A stretch of DNA of 64,000 nucleotides. Source: Serinus canaria. Taxonomy: Eukaryota > Chordata > Aves > Passeriformes > Fringillidae. Location of the stretch: positions 34,806,977 through 34,870,976 of the forward strand of contig NC_066320.1 in NCBI RefSeq assembly GCF_022539315.1. The letters are read 5' to 3'. Shown piece by piece: positions 34,573-48,610 of this stretch. Positions within the stretch are counted from its first letter, which is position 1; each line of letters begins with the position of its first letter. The translations under genes and the position numbers were made by a program. A model generated the notes under the pieces. The model was not told where the DNA came from. It ran no database searches and was given only the letters and a program-made list of their open reading frames with translations.

Positions 34573-37129
34573 TGTTATTAGCAGCTCTTTTCTGGTAATG
34601 CATCTGTGGAATTTGGTTTGTGTGACAAAATGTTTGATGTGGAACAGCTCTGGCTTTTAAGAAAAGATGTGAGATTGGAAAATATGAAAATAATTGCTTG
34701 AGAAATTATGAAATGCTGCTTAAGGCACTTGCTAATGTGTTTGTCTGAGGCACTAAATTAATACTTAAATAAGATCAGCATGGCTGTACAAAAATCAGAT
34801 GTATGGTGTTTACTGACAGAAATTAATGGGTTTATTAGTGTTTGAAATAGTGTTATAATGCAGCATTTGTAGCCAAAGAGAAAGCAATCCGTGAGGCTGC
34901 TCACACCCTGACTGTGGGCATCCTATGGCAGTCGGGTTACACCGCACTGCTCACCCACCATGCTGTGCAGAAAGGCTGTTATTTCACAATGAAATAAAAA
35001 CTAACGGGAGCAAAAGATGGAGTTGTGTTATGTCACCTGGTCATATCTCAGGGCATGGCTGTTGCTGTGAGGGACACTGAACATGCAGTTTCCAAGGGAA
35101 AGGTGGTACGGTTCTGCACAGCTCTGGAGCGGTGCTGCGCTGAGGTGAAGCCTGCAGGCTGTGCTGGTAGAGGCCGATGGGTTTTGGCAGTGGGGCCATT
35201 GCCAGGGACAGAAGCCAGTGACAAAGGCCCAGGAGCGTGTCATGCCTTCAGGAGCTGTGAGTGCTTGGAGGTTTGGACATGAGTGTTGAAATGCCTCAGA
35301 CACACTCTCACTGCTCCAATACATTTAGCAATGTTTGCAGCATACAGACCCAAACCAGAACCCCCTGACACTGAGGAAGTGTTTCCACTTCGTTTTAGAG
35401 GGCTTTCCAAGTATCTATTGATCAGTGCTCCCTAACAGCACAGAAATAATGTGTCTAATTTAACTGGCCACATGGAAGAGTATAGAAAAAACATTAGTTA
35501 TCCCTTGAAAGGCTTGGAACGTCGATAGGAGGACATAACATTAATGACTTTCCTATACACAAGCTTCAAAAATGGCTAAATGAGGAAGAAATTACAAATT
35601 TATTTTCCTATAATTTCAGGAGTTGTCTTGTTTTACTGCACCAGTAAAGCATTAAGCAATGAAATGTCAAACAAGGAGTATTTTCCTGATAATTTGTCTG
35701 ACATGCAAAGTGTGTGAAACAAAGGGGGAAAAGGTAGAAATGTGGGGTTTAGTCATTTTGACAAATTTAGTGATTTTTGCTCATGAATTCTGGCTGAGAC
35801 ACTGCTGCCTCTGTCCAAACAGTTCCAGATATTGCTGTTTACTGAGTGGCTCACCATACAGGAGTAGCTTTGTGTCTCAGTTCTGGCCTTTATGCTGAAC
35901 ACAGATTGCCATATTGGCAATAATTCATTAATATAAATAAATGTAACAAAACAAAAGCAACTGATCCTCCAATTTTTTTTAATAAACAGGAAAACTACCA
36001 GTCTCCAGAGGTGGAGCTGCAGTTGGGAAGGGTTGTTATCTGTTCCCTTCTTTTAGCTGTGCATACCAAAAGTGTAAAGGAGTTTGGGATTGGTTCTATT
36101 CTATTCCAAGTTTTCCAGGCAAAAAAAATATGTTGGAGAAAAATGTAAAATCTGATTTCTGAATGAAGTAAAATCACCGTGAACGTTAGTTCTGGGAGTG
36201 ATGGGCATTACTCCTGGATTACCCACAAAGCCTTCCCAGTTGGTGTGTCCTGTGCAGGGGTCCCTCCCTGGCAGAGGTGAAGGGGCCAAGTGCCCTTGGC
36301 TGGTGGGGAGGGCGGGTTTGCCCACAGGGTTTGGGTGTGCTTGTGCCACTGGCGGGCTCGGCGTCCTTCCAGTCAGACCGTTCAGGTTGTGCATCTTTCA
36401 CCTCTTAGGTCTAGTGGAGAAGCACTCAAAGCACCCATCCTTACATTTGGAAAAGGCTCCCATCTCTCACAAGGAGGCTGGTTTTCTTGGCTGAAAGTTG
36501 TTGCTGTACCAGGGTTCTGAGACATCACATCCGTGTTATTTTTCCTCAAACTAGAAGTTTTCTCTTACACCTGCTTTTTAATAAGCATAGGAAAAATTGT
36601 GCTATAAGCAGGATTTGGCATCTGAAAAGTGGATTCCGTTTCTTCCAAATAACAAGGTCAGTAAAGGAGCAGAGTTTTATTTGGGGCAGGAAAGGGAATC
36701 AGCTTGTCCAAGTGGGAACAACAAATGATATAAATACTATGGAAGGTGGAAATCTGTGTCGTTAGGGCTGATCTTTAATGTCTGTGCAATAGCAGATGTG
36801 CCAGTGATGAGCCAGTCCTTGTCCCTGGAAGCAGGCTGGGACAGTATGTGCCTGTAGGTACAGCTCATGGTCGTGGAAGTTGTGGGAAATAGGGCTGCCT
36901 GTAGACTGGGCCAGAATTCATGTGGCTCTCATATTAAAATTCATAGTTGATGGTTTGACCACTTACAGTAGAGCAGTTTGGGGGGTTTGGACCATGAGTG
37001 AAGAATCACGTAAGGAAGGTAAGTCAGCATGGGTGGGTAATGTGTGAGAATGTTGGGAACAAAGTCCTAATGATCATTAAATGTATGTACCCTGGGGGGT
37101 AGAAGAAGACAAAGTAAATAATAACTTTA

Positions 37130-37200
37130 ATCTAAAAAACCCAATCAAACTAAAACACACACAAATACCAAAATCTCACAACAAAACTCAAAACCCTCTA
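37130..37200. repeat. A/C-rich low-complexity tract
   Basis: A-rich sequence with CAAA and CACACA motifs (ctaaaacacacacaaatacc). No coding or transposon signal is evident. Confidence 0.5.
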
Positions 37201-40200
37201 ACTCATTTTGCAGGAATTTTTGTCTCTCTCAGCTAATTACAGTAATGGCTTACTAAACCTAGGCTCGGAAGGCTGCAGTCTTATATACCTTGCATTCCTG
37301 AAAAGGTCTCCAAAAAAGATGGAGTATTTCTGTACTGACTCATTTCTTTGTGAAACAGAGTGCAGATCTCTGCATTGGGATGCTTAGGCTGAACCAGAGC
37401 TTATCTGCTGCACACACTCTGGATCTCCACTCCTTAGGTGTGTCCTCTCTCCAGATTCACCCTCTAGGCAGGTGCAGGGACTCCTTTCTGATGGTACCTC
37501 CATTTAGCTTTTGGGCAGCAGTGGGAGAACACTTGCCTGTGGGCCAGAGACATCAGAGGTAAATGGGGAAGGAGGGGATAAAAATATAATTTGGAAGCTG
37601 CTGTTCTCTGTGGAAGTGCAAAACAACTTCTTTGCTATAAATTTGTATTGGCTGGTAATTTCTCCATGTAGACAAGGGTTATTCTTCTGCATATGGAAAT
37701 GATTTTTTGATGGACAAAAAAAAAAAGTATCTCTAGGGTCCTGAAAGAGTGAGAAAAATCTGAGCTAAAAAATTGGAATACTTGGAAAATGCAAAGTTTA
37801 AAAAACTTAGATGAACCAATTCTAAACCAGGCTGTGAAACTGGAGACAATCACTTGGCAGTCATTTCTTTGGATTTCCAGCACACCACAGCTCTGCTTCA
37901 TTTTTGTACCTTTAACTATAAGCCAACAAAACACCTCTTGGTCTTCTCCAGAGATGCAGCGGGTATTAACAGGCCAGTAAAATGCTGTGTGTCTGTACTG
38001 GCTGAGAGGGAAGGATGTGTTCCTTAACGAGGGTGGTAGAGTGGAGAAGTCTGAGGAGCATTATCCAAGGTGTGTCTGCATCAAAGCACATCCAGTGATG
38101 GATGTTTTTCCAGGGGCCTTGGGCATGTCCTCCTTTCTCAGCCCTTCTGCCAGGTGAGAGATACCAACTCACAAACTTGTTCCCAGCAAGGCTTCCAAAT
38201 TGGCCCTGGGAGCACCAGGATCCTAGTACTAGTGTCAGCCAGGTTTTAGTGTTTGTTTTCTGATCTCCTAATACTAACATAAGAGTAAAATATTTCATTT
38301 TTCAGCCTGGATCCCCTTGGTTTCTGACTGACAGAGATCAACAAACCAAGAATTCTTACTGAGTTGGAAGATTTAATTGGGAAATTGGATGGCTTGCAGT
38401 GAAATCCAAGGACTGTTCCTTCTTAACAGTGTCACAAAAACACAGGTGACCGTCCACACATTTGGGTTATTTGTCAGTCATTGCAGTTCTCCACTTCTTG
38501 AATCTAGAAGGACTTCTTGACTGGAATTTAGCAGTGGGTATCAGTCCCTCTCCATACAGAAGAGGCGTATCAGGGACAGTGTGCTTGGGTGCTGTGCATG
38601 TCCCCGCGAGTCCGAGGAAGTCTCCTTACCCTGACTTTGCGGTGCTGCTGTCAGTAAGCCAGAAGCTGCTGGCTTTCAGTTAATGTCATTACATAAAGCT
38701 GCTCCTTTAATATGACCTTTAGCTCAGATACATAATTTGGAGAAATAGTCCTGCATTTACTTTTCAGTTAGTATTCTGGAACACACCCCAGGAGGATGAC
38801 TGTCATTTATCACTCTTCCAAGCACAGGACTTCATGAAGGCAATTTTTTAAAGAGTGTGAGTTATTAATTATGCTGAGAAAGTACGTGTTCTTTGGAGCA
38901 GCCCATCTTGCAGAGACACATTTCTTCCTTGTCTCTGCTGCTTGTTTTCTAAGACACACTAAGAAGAAAGTGTGAGATTTCCTCATAAATGCTTCTTAGC
39001 GGTAGATGCTTTTCCCATTTTGGTATCCACCTGGTTTCAAGTGAGCTGTGCTTGAAACCCCAACGAACTGATTACTGCACTAAATAACAAGTAACAGCTA
39101 TGTTACTGTATCACCAATGACTTCTTGGGGCTGGACATCACCATTTTGTTACAGAATCATTTGGGCTGTCCAGTTCATGCTTGGGTTTGAGTTGTGGTTC
39201 TGTGATCATGAGAGTACTTTGTCCAGACAGCATAGTCAGCCTGCAGCAATTACCTGTGCAGTGCATGCATGCCAAGGAAAGCTTGAGTCTTCCAAGCTCT
39301 GCCAGCCACAAGTCCCACAGGCCTGTTCTCATGCCAACACATCCCATCCCTGACCTCCACGTCACTGACTTGCGTACAGTAAAACCTGTAGTTAATGCTC
39401 TTCTCAGTATTTAGAAACACTCGTCCTTTTTCTGAAGTGCTGTGTTGGTGTTTGTGCAGCATCTGAGTCTCCGAGCCTGGAAGGGTGATGCTGTTGTGGA
39501 AGGGAGGTTTGGAGCCCCGAGACTGTGTGTATAAGGTGCCTCTGAAGCCGCTGTGTCGCAGTGGAGAGCAGGCAGACCCAGGCCAGAGCGCTCAGGGGTG
39601 GCTGTGGCTCCTGGAGCAGGGCAGGAGCTGTGGGAGCACCTGCCGGCTCTGTGGCTCTCCCCAGCCCTGCAGCGCCGATCGATGGAGCCACCAGAGCCCA
39701 CCTCGTGCCACAGGGATCCTCCCTCCTGCTTCCCCTGTGTGCTACACCTCTTCCAGCCACCAGAACAATATTTTGAAATTTATGGAAAATTAATTATCGA
39801 TTACAGATGTGCCCTGGTTCAAGAAGGTAAAAACGAATGGATGCATTTACGATGAGGGACGTAATCCGCTTTGTGAAACTGATTGTCTTCAGCTCTGCTT
39901 CTGCCCTCCCTCTCTTTCCCTTCTCTCTCATCCTGCCCCCTCCCCCTTCCCGTACACCGGGTAAGAGACAGGCCTGATAAAGTGGGAGAAGCAAGATTGG
40001 TTTTCTAAGGGCACCAGGCCCTTCATGACCAGGTAAATCATGGGCTGTCTGGAGCTGGGGCTGGGTGATGACCTGCTCCCTGTGCCGCGGCACTGCACCC
40101 CCCTGCGGGACGTGATGATGTGCACCCGTGCGGCTGCGGGGGGCTGCAGTGAAGGTGAAACTGTCATATCGATCTTTTTAGCACTAAAATATGAGCCACT

Positions 40201-42925
40201 TTACTCCACTCCCCGATGCTGTGATGTGAAAAATAATAACTCGGATCCAAATTAAAAATATTGATCCCTGGAAGGTGTTGAAAGTAAATAAACACCTACC
40301 GAAGTTTTCGGGTCAGCCAAGAAATGGTATTCAGCAATAAATGTGTCGGCATGTCAGAATCCAGGGTTCTTGATCTGTTTTTCCTTTCAAATTGATTTTT
40401 CATTACTTACTTCCTAAAAGTGTTGGAATTTGGTCCTCTACCGTTAAATCTCAGTGTTTGGGCAAATTATTTCTTTGGGGCTTATGAGGTGCTCCTAATC
40501 CACTCGGTCATTGATTGATTGATTTTTGACTCAATAAACTTGCATTACCCTTGCTTTATTTAAGGCTTCCATCATAATTTTTTGTACATTTAGGCTTGAC
40601 TTTTTTATTTCCTTCTAACAGATGAGCTGACATTGGTCTATCAAACATGTGGGAAAACAATTGCCACAAGGTTAATTTTATTGCTAGCTCCATGCATTTT
40701 AAGTAGGTGCCAGGTATTTTCCACTCCAGGCTGATAAATTGCAGTTGAACCACTAAAGCATAAGAATGAACAGAAGCACTGTAGCAACAACAATAGAAAC
40801 CCCATAGAAATGCATCACAGAGCATAAGCATTAAATGGATTATTTTTGCTTCATTGGTTTAACTTCATTTTACATCCGACCAGCAATAGGTATGCGGCAG
40901 TGTAATGAGCTCTCTAAGTAGGACTTGCTCAGGCCCTGGTGCTGCAGCATTGTGTACTCTGGGGGTGGAGGTATTTAGGTCTTCCTGGTTAGTGGAAAGG
41001 ATAAAATACAGTCACTTGCATTTTCAAAAAGTCATTTTCTCTTTAAAAGCAGCCAGTTGAGTTTTAGATATCAAAATGTTCTCCTGAGCAGGTTTATTGA
41101 TGTTGCTGTTCTCTGGCAGCTGTTGCAGCAACGGCAGAGCACCAGCTCAATGCTGAAACGTAGCGGGAGAGTTGCAGTGGGCATGGGAGGGGCCTCTTGC
41201 ATGAACAGAGAGGAGTTTGCTCAGTGTTAAAGAACACCCTTAAGCCGTTGGGTCTGTCCTGCGGAGCCTTCACTGCACCCCAGCTGTCCCCGAGTCCCTG
41301 TTCACACCTTCATATGTTTCCATAGCCACAAGTTCCCATTTTGCAGCATTCCTTTCCTGGATCCGCATGCTGGATCATGTGTTTATTCTGTTTAATTCAA
41401 GGCAACATCATCAATTAAGAGGAATAAAACTGGATCTCTGTAAATTACTTGTTGGAGCTAATGGCAGTTTTGGTCATTGTCCACTTCCCTCCATAACTGC
41501 ATTTCTTCATCCAGGTTATTCGTCAGATGTGGTTTGTGTGCAGGAGTTTGATTAAAATTCCTGGGGTTCATCCTCTTTGGGTTTTTTTTAAACCTGTATC
41601 TGTTTTTCTGGTATTCCTGTGACATGGCACATAAGTGTGCTTCCAGGGCCGTAAGACTTACACGTGGGAATCTGTAGGTACCACCAGCTCACAGGTGGGG
41701 TTCCCCATGTCCTGGGAAATCTGGCAGTGTGTTTCATGTCCTTTCAGATCACTTGTGAGGGCAAAGAGGGAAAAAAGAAATTTGATTTTTTACTAATATG
41801 AGTGTTGTAAATGCAGTTTGTAAACCTGATACTCTTTTCTTTGTGTGTGCTAAATAGCAAAGATCCTTTGTTTATTTTCAGGGACATTTTTTGACTGTGG
41901 GTTAATGGATATTCTTAGAGTTTGTTCATAAAAGATCCAGTTCAGTAATCAAAAAAAATTAGAAGGGAATAAGTCTTTAAGAGTGTAGGCCAAGGAACCA
42001 GTAAAAGAGCAAAAAACCACAGGTTTACATGCAGTGATGTAAAGATGGAAAGAAAGAATTCCTAACAGTCTTTAAATGTTGTCTCCCTCCTTCATAGCTT
42101 TGCAGTCATTGTCCTGTGGGCGTCTTTGACAGCTGGGTCTAACACAGCAGCACTAAAACTTTTGTCCTTTCCTATTTAGGAATATTTCCAAGTGGAAAAG
42201 CAATATTAGATTCTGATTTACTTTGGAAATTAAAGAGAGTACAGACCCACTATCTATTTGGGTATTTTCCTTTATTTTTAAAAATGCTTCTATTTCATTG
42301 GCAAAAAGGAGAACTTGGAACGTCGTTGTCGTCCTGACACCTGAAAATACCAGTGCCTGGGCTAAGACATCACATGGCAGGAGCATGCTCAGCTACTGCA
42401 GCACTGTGGCATTACTGTGGTCATGCCACAATGTCCTTAGCAACCTTCCCCGGGCTGTGATATTAAAAAAAAAAAGTCAGTAGCTGTTTAGGTCTTGCTG
42501 GTTGTGTTTAGTTTGTTGTTCTATGATAAGATCAGTGTTATGCCCAGATTGTCTTTTAATTCAATCACTTGTCACTGGACTTTGCTAAAGAGTACGAAAA
42601 ATTTGTAACTGACAGGCTGGCAAAGGTTTGACCAAGTGTGCTGTGGTTGGACCATACATCAGGGCAAAAGACAAATATGATTGAGTGCTGTGTCACGGCA
42701 CCACGTGTGGGAAACAAATATTCTGCACGAAATCTATAGGAGCAAACTGAAAATTTGTTAAGCTCCTAAAGAGTTTAAAGGCTTGTTAGCATTTCCTGAC
42801 AGAAGCCCACTGAAGCAGTGAACAGAAAGAGCCAGAGTCACGATGGCTGATTTGGAATTCAGATCTGCAGTTCTGTTCAAGATCCTGCTCCGTACGGGCA
42901 CTCGTGTCTTGTGCTGGGACTGGGA

Positions 42926-42969
42926 CCAGGATGGCACCTGGGAGCCATCCAGGATGGCACCTGGGAGCC
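42926..42969. repeat. Two-copy 23-bp tandem duplication
   Basis: The 21-bp string ccaggatggcacctgggagc plus c occurs at 42926 and again at 42949 with no mismatch. It is a minor local duplication in intron 4. Confidence 0.85.
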
Positions 42970-45900
42970 TCTTCATTCCATGGTTTGAGACCCCCTACGA
43001 CTGAACAACTGCCATCTGTGTTTGGGGAATTAATCAAGTTCTTTTTTGTCAAAATGTAGAAAAGTCTTAGTAATTTCTTATAAAATGCTGCTGTCTTTTG
43101 TGTGTTTGGATGGGTTCTGCTGAAGTGGCTGAGCTCACAGTGTTTGGGTCTAACATTGCCATCTGCTGCCTCACCAAAAAGGGTTTATTTGGGTTTACTT
43201 TGCCCAGGATGGGTACCTGATGTGAACAGCTTCTTGTGGAGCTGCCAGCATAGGACAAAGACCCTCCGTGACCCAGATGAAGCCCCTCATTACTGCAGGT
43301 ACTAAATGAAGCAAATATGCATAGGAGGAATGAAGATCAAGTTAGATTCATAATCTGTTAAAGCACTTGGTTTTCCTTCTCAGACGTTAATAAAGGCCTA
43401 GTAGAAAAAAAAATCAGCTCATACTAGATATAGTATTAAAAGAAAGAGTTGTTTTCAAATAGAACAGTGATGAGGATAAATAAATCTGATGGGCTCCCAG
43501 TAATGTCTGGTTTGTTTCTACTGACTTGTGTTATTTCTTTGAAAGCCTGCTAGTGCAATTTGAAAAGCAAAGTGAGGTTGAACACTTGTTCTATCTTCAA
43601 CAGCAAAGTTCAATAATTCTGAATGAATCTGTCACCTGGGGAGAATTTTACCAATGCTGCCTTCGTTCTTTAGGCACTGAGATCAGTGGTGATTATTAAG
43701 CTTTGCAAAGCCAACATGGGTCAACATGTGCATGATAAATGGAGCTATTATTGTACATAGGGAAACAATTAATGTGTGGCTCCATAGGGTGGGATGTCCA
43801 TTAACACGCCCTGCTAGTAATGCACGCCAGAAAAGCTGCAGTAGTGTGTGCCCAGGTTTTAGGTGAGGTACAAAGATAAATATTCTAATAGTCTATTTAG
43901 GCCCTAATTTGAAAGTTGTATTTTTCTTTATTTTCTTTCTTTCCTTCCAGCCAGCAGACAATGAACTCTGCTCTGAACAGTGGGGTTAGACAACTGTCCT
44001 CATCTGTACCCTTGGTGAAGCATGCTCCCTGCTCTGCCTTGTGGGAGGGGGCTGGATGCTTGAGGAGAAGTGCCTTGTTCAGTACTCTTAGCACATTACT
44101 CCTTTTTAATATATATTCTATGAATTCAACTAGCTAGCTGTGGAATCCTTGTGTGGACTCATGTCTGGATTAATTTTTTGTATGGCGTAACGGGAAATAT
44201 TTCAAGCTGTCAGTGCAGATACTGCGTAATATTGTTAGGGGTGATAATTTCACTGTGGTATGAAAACAGTGTTACTTCATATTTCCTAATTTAATTTAAA
44301 AACACCCTCCAAAAGATGTATGCCTAATTTCCTCTTTCAAGTTTCCTGAAGAAGAGTAACCCTGCCCAACACATGCGTGCCTCCACACACTGGCAGCTGC
44401 CAGGTCTTTAGGCCTGTCACTGATGTGAGAAGAGAGAGGGTAAAGCAAAGTTTGAAGGAACTGGGGAATCCCAGAGTAGCAGTGGCCTCACTCATTTGGT
44501 GTGCTTTCTGGTCATTATTTAAAGATAGCAGTTTGGTTCTGTTTTGGTGCAGAAGCTTTATAATTTAAAGATTTCATTGTCAGAGCAAAAGGTAATTTAC
44601 TCACATTAGTAGCATTCCTGTAGCCTCCCAGTTTTGAATCTGCAGCTCTTCCTGCAGGAGACAGATCTTTCTCATGACATCAAACAGCACTTGGGGGCTT
44701 GGGTTTGAGCTGTGCCACAACAGCACAGCTGTGTGCAAGGAGTGAGCAAGGGAACACCAAGCCTGCTGCAGCTCGACTTAATTTTCATTTCAGAACTCTG
44801 TGCTGGAGTTAATGAATTTAATTTAAAAACTTAAGCTTGTTTTTAAAGCTCAGTTCTTTCTTTCCATATTCTTCATTGCTGTGAAAAATTTTTAATAGTC
44901 TTTGGTTACTCTTTCAGGGTTCTTTGTTAGACAGTTCATCTAAGAAAATCTGTAGGTTGATAGATTTTCTGATTAAATACTTGAGACACAGTAAATGTTT
45001 TAATTGTCCTGAGATCCATTTTTCTTGAGTCTGTGGCAATGTGCACTCTGCTTTTTAGAAACACTGATTGATGAATTCTGCTGTAATTTAAAGTAAAAGT
45101 TAATAAGACAGGCCTACATGGATCTGATGCAAGTTATTAGACCTGTAAGGCACTTTAATATATGCCATTTATTATTCAAAGAAGTGAAAGCCAAAAATGT
45201 TTCATGTGCACTAATAAAAATTCAATATAATTATTTCAGAGAACTTCGGGAAATGCAAACGGTCAGATAAACGGAATTTATTAAACAATATCCAGTGACA
45301 GGAATGCTGATGGACCTCTCAGGCTGGTGGTACCTTTGCAGTAGGAGTGTGATGCTGTTGAAACTTCCTTTGCATAAGAGGTTTTTGGCTTTTTCTTACC
45401 AATGAGTTAAAACCATGACATTCAGTGTTTCATTTTTGCTCTCTGCTTCAAAATATAAAATGTTGATGGCTCAGTCAGTGTTGTGCCTAAAATGCTGTGG
45501 ATTTCTGTATCCCGAGGTTAAAGAGAGCTCAGGTACCAGTAGCTTGACTGCACTTTCCACTGCTCAGGCCTGAAATCCAAACCCCCTCCTATGGCTATTT
45601 CTTAAAGTTTAGGGTTTTCTACAATTAAAATCTTCCTTTGAAATAATAAATGACTACATGCTGTCAAGGTAGGGTCTGGAAAGGCCAGCACGTAGAATGG
45701 GCTGAGATTTCATCTGAGTGTAGTTGAGTTTTATAGATCTATTTATGAGATCCAATACTGTAATGATGTAATTTTACTTGTCTAATAAATGTAGCTGTAC
45801 AACGAAGGATAGCAAACATTTCCATTGTGACCAAAATCCTTTAAACTGCAGCCACTTTGATCTTAGAGCTCATGCTATTTAATAAATGCTGGCCATTCTT

Positions 45901-45989
45901 CTAACAATCACAATTATTTAAAGGGTTTTCAAAAGGGATAGAGCAAATCAAATAAAACAATTACTGTTGTATCTCATTCTGAAGTTAAG

Positions 45990-46680
45990 TGTATTTTTTA
46001 TGTGAGTCTTGTTTAGTGTCTCCTCCCAGTTTTCATCCATTATCACAATAATTGAGTTTGTAGCTGGAATTAAATTTATCAAATTGTGTTATCCTCTTTT
46101 GAAATTGGATAGGTATCCTGGCAGTGGGAGCTAGAAGTTAATCTGCTTTGCTAAAGCCTCCAGTGGCACAGCGGCAACAGGATTGAGAAGGCTCAAACAT
46201 TTTCCTGTCACCCTGGACACGATGTAATTTCTCCTCAATCCCTTGTGCAAATAATGACATTTGAATCGAGCATTAACAGGCTTAATTACTTTAAAATTGT
46301 CATTTTAATTTACACTGATATAGTATTGATCATACAAGCAGAGATTAAGCTGTTCAGTGGAGCAGATGATGGGGAATTAAACATTAAAGGGTCCTCGTGG
46401 GGCTGAGAGGCCGCCCAGAGAGTGCCAGGAGAGGAATGATATTTCTCTGTAATGAACTGGCGGCATGCAGGGACATGAATCTTTGGCCTACTGGAAAAAG
46501 GGAAATAATGGGGTTTGGGAAGCATTTGCAGGTTATTCATTCGCTGCCATGCACCAATTCTCCAGTGATTCATCCACCTCACCAACATTTATTTATCTAG
46601 CAAATTCAGGAGCTCTGACCTTTCTGCTAAGTACATTTAACATAAGACAGAGTGGAATATTTCAGGTGTAACTTTTTACA
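45990..46680. other. Candidate conserved non-coding block
   Basis: Unique AT-rich sequence without repeats or long frames. It has several homeodomain-type cores (ttaattac near 46284, ggaattaaac near 46373), an octamer-like tgcaaataatgac near 46246, and mixed-complexity sequence like that of developmental enhancers. NKX6-2 is the neighbour of INPP5A in vertebrates, so this could be one of its distal elements. The call rests on composition only; no alignment was possible. Confidence 0.27.
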
Positions 46681-47446
46681 AATATTAGTTATTGTTTCTT
46701 ATTTCTGACTAATATTAAACAGAGTTATTTAATCTGCCATCCATACTTGCACCCGTTTGTGTGACTCATGATGAGCAGACGGACTTCATAAAGAAATCCA
46801 GGTATTGTGGGACTCGATGAGGTCCTCAAAGTCCTTGACCTCATTTAGTTACAGTCTGATTTTCTTCTTTGGCAAACCTGAATTAAAGTTAATTTAAGGC
46901 AAGCTGACATGAGTTTACATGGGTGATTATACAGCATATAATAGTAAAAATGATGACTAATCCTTGTAAAATCTCCTAACAAAAAATGTCACCACTATGG
47001 TAGGGAGCATGTTTTAAAAGACCAGGCAGATATATATGCAGTATTTTAAGGCTAAAAATTTCATTTCAGTGATTTGGTTTTGTCTAATAATTTATTGAAA
47101 TGTTGCTAGGAATCAAGTATTGCTGTTTTGACAATTTACAGTTTAAAAATTCAAAACTAAATGTGGGTACTAAATTGCACAAAATCGATTTTGTGGTTTT
47201 ATACATGGCAGCATGGCAGCAAAGTTATTTTTTTCCCTGACCTGAGCTGGTAGGCTACTTTTCCTTATGCCTTACATTTTGTTTTTATCAGGGAAAACCA
47301 GAAGCAGTAGTGTAACTATACAGGATACCGTGTGAATCAGGTACTTGCAGTCATTGCAATTCAAAATCAAGAGTCTTCCTTCTGAAAATGGACATTTTTC
47401 TTACTTAAGAGAACAGCAGGGCCAGATCACCCCCATTGAGTCCAGG

Positions 47447-47512
47447 CGGTTTTTTGGTGGTGGTTTTTTTTTTGGTTTTTTTTTTGTTTGTTTGTTTGTT
47501 TTTTAATTTGGT
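47447..47512. repeat. T/G low-complexity tract with (GTTT)n
   Basis: T runs broken by GG, followed by four gttt tetranucleotides. It is simple sequence. Confidence 0.85.
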
Positions 47513-48120
47513 AAATATGTAAATTCCCAAGGTTGCCCATTGAAGTCAATAGCATCTGTGCAATTGCACTTGTTAGTGTAGCTTCCTTAGGAGGTCATTT
47601 CTCTTGCCTGTAACCAAGGGACTGGTCCTTAAAAGTGAGGAGGGTGATGCAATGTAGGAAGTTAAATTTTCTTATGGCTTACATTTTTTTTGCTTTTACT
47701 GGAAAATGCTTTGAATAAAACTGTAATCTGTTGCTAGTCAGAAAAAGGCATGGCGTTAGGATTCTGAAACACATAGCAATGATATTTTGCTTGTTTTTTT
47801 TAAAAACAACTCCCTTTTGAAAACTAAGGACATTTTTATTTACCTATTTTTTTATCGGAAAGGATGTTTTGATTGGGATTTGGGGAAGATCTTTAGGTTT
47901 GGGGTTTTTTTTAATTACAGACTTAGGAACATACTTGGTTGCTGTGAGTTCTCGGTGGGTTTGGCTGTTTTTATAGGTTTAGTAGTTTTTGCTTTAAGAT
48001 GTTGTTTTCCTTGAATCCTGCACTGCGTGTGAGGGGGGTGTGCAGGCACAGAGCTGCCCCAGCACGAGCAGCCAGGCGCCCGCTCCCTCCAGGGTGCCTG
48101 GCAAGAGCTCCTGCCTGGCA

Positions 48121-48610
48121 TCTGTCTGTCTGTCTGCGTGTCCGAGTGTCCCTGTGTGTGCCTGTGTCCGAGTGTCCATATGTCCGTGTCCATGTCCCTG
48201 TGTCTGCGTGTCCGTGTGTCCATGTCCCTGTGTCTGTGTGTCCGCATGTCCGCATACCCCTGTGTCCAAGTGTCCTCATGTCCACATGTCCACATGTCCC
48301 TATGTCCTCATGTCCGTGTCCACGTGTCTATGGGTCTGAGTGTCCTTATGTCCATGTGTCCTGTGTTCCCATGTCTGCCTGTGCCCCTGTTCATGTGTCC
48401 GTGTGTCCATGTCCCTGTGTCTGTGTGTCCGCATGTCCGCATACCCCTGTGTCCAAGTGTCCTCATGTCCACATGTCCACATGTCCCTATGTCCTCATGT
48501 CCGTGTCCACATGTCCATGGGTCTGAGTGTCCTCATGTCCATGTGTCCTGTGTTCCCATGTCTGCCTGCGCCCATGTCCATGTGTCCGTGTGTCCCGTGT
48601 CCGTGTGTCC
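48121..48610. repeat. Minisatellite of gtgtcc hexamers with 187-bp higher-order copies
   Basis: The basic unit is a 6- or 12-mer such as gtgtccatgtcc. Superimposed on it, 48210-48396 and 48397-48583 are two almost identical 187-bp copies, with few differences (for example cacgtgtctatggg against cacatgtccatggg). The duplication is thus much younger than the hexamer expansion. Open frames encoding Cys/Pro/Val/Ser or His/Thr/Asp/Arg repeats (47999-48526 +, 48138-48734 +, 47915-48295 -) follow from the hexamer periodicity. Confidence 0.93.

Noticed and set aside
39144..39190. A possible CR1 start (cagaatcatttgggctgtcc).
   Set aside because: The similarity ends after about 15 bases, and no other CR1 blocks follow.
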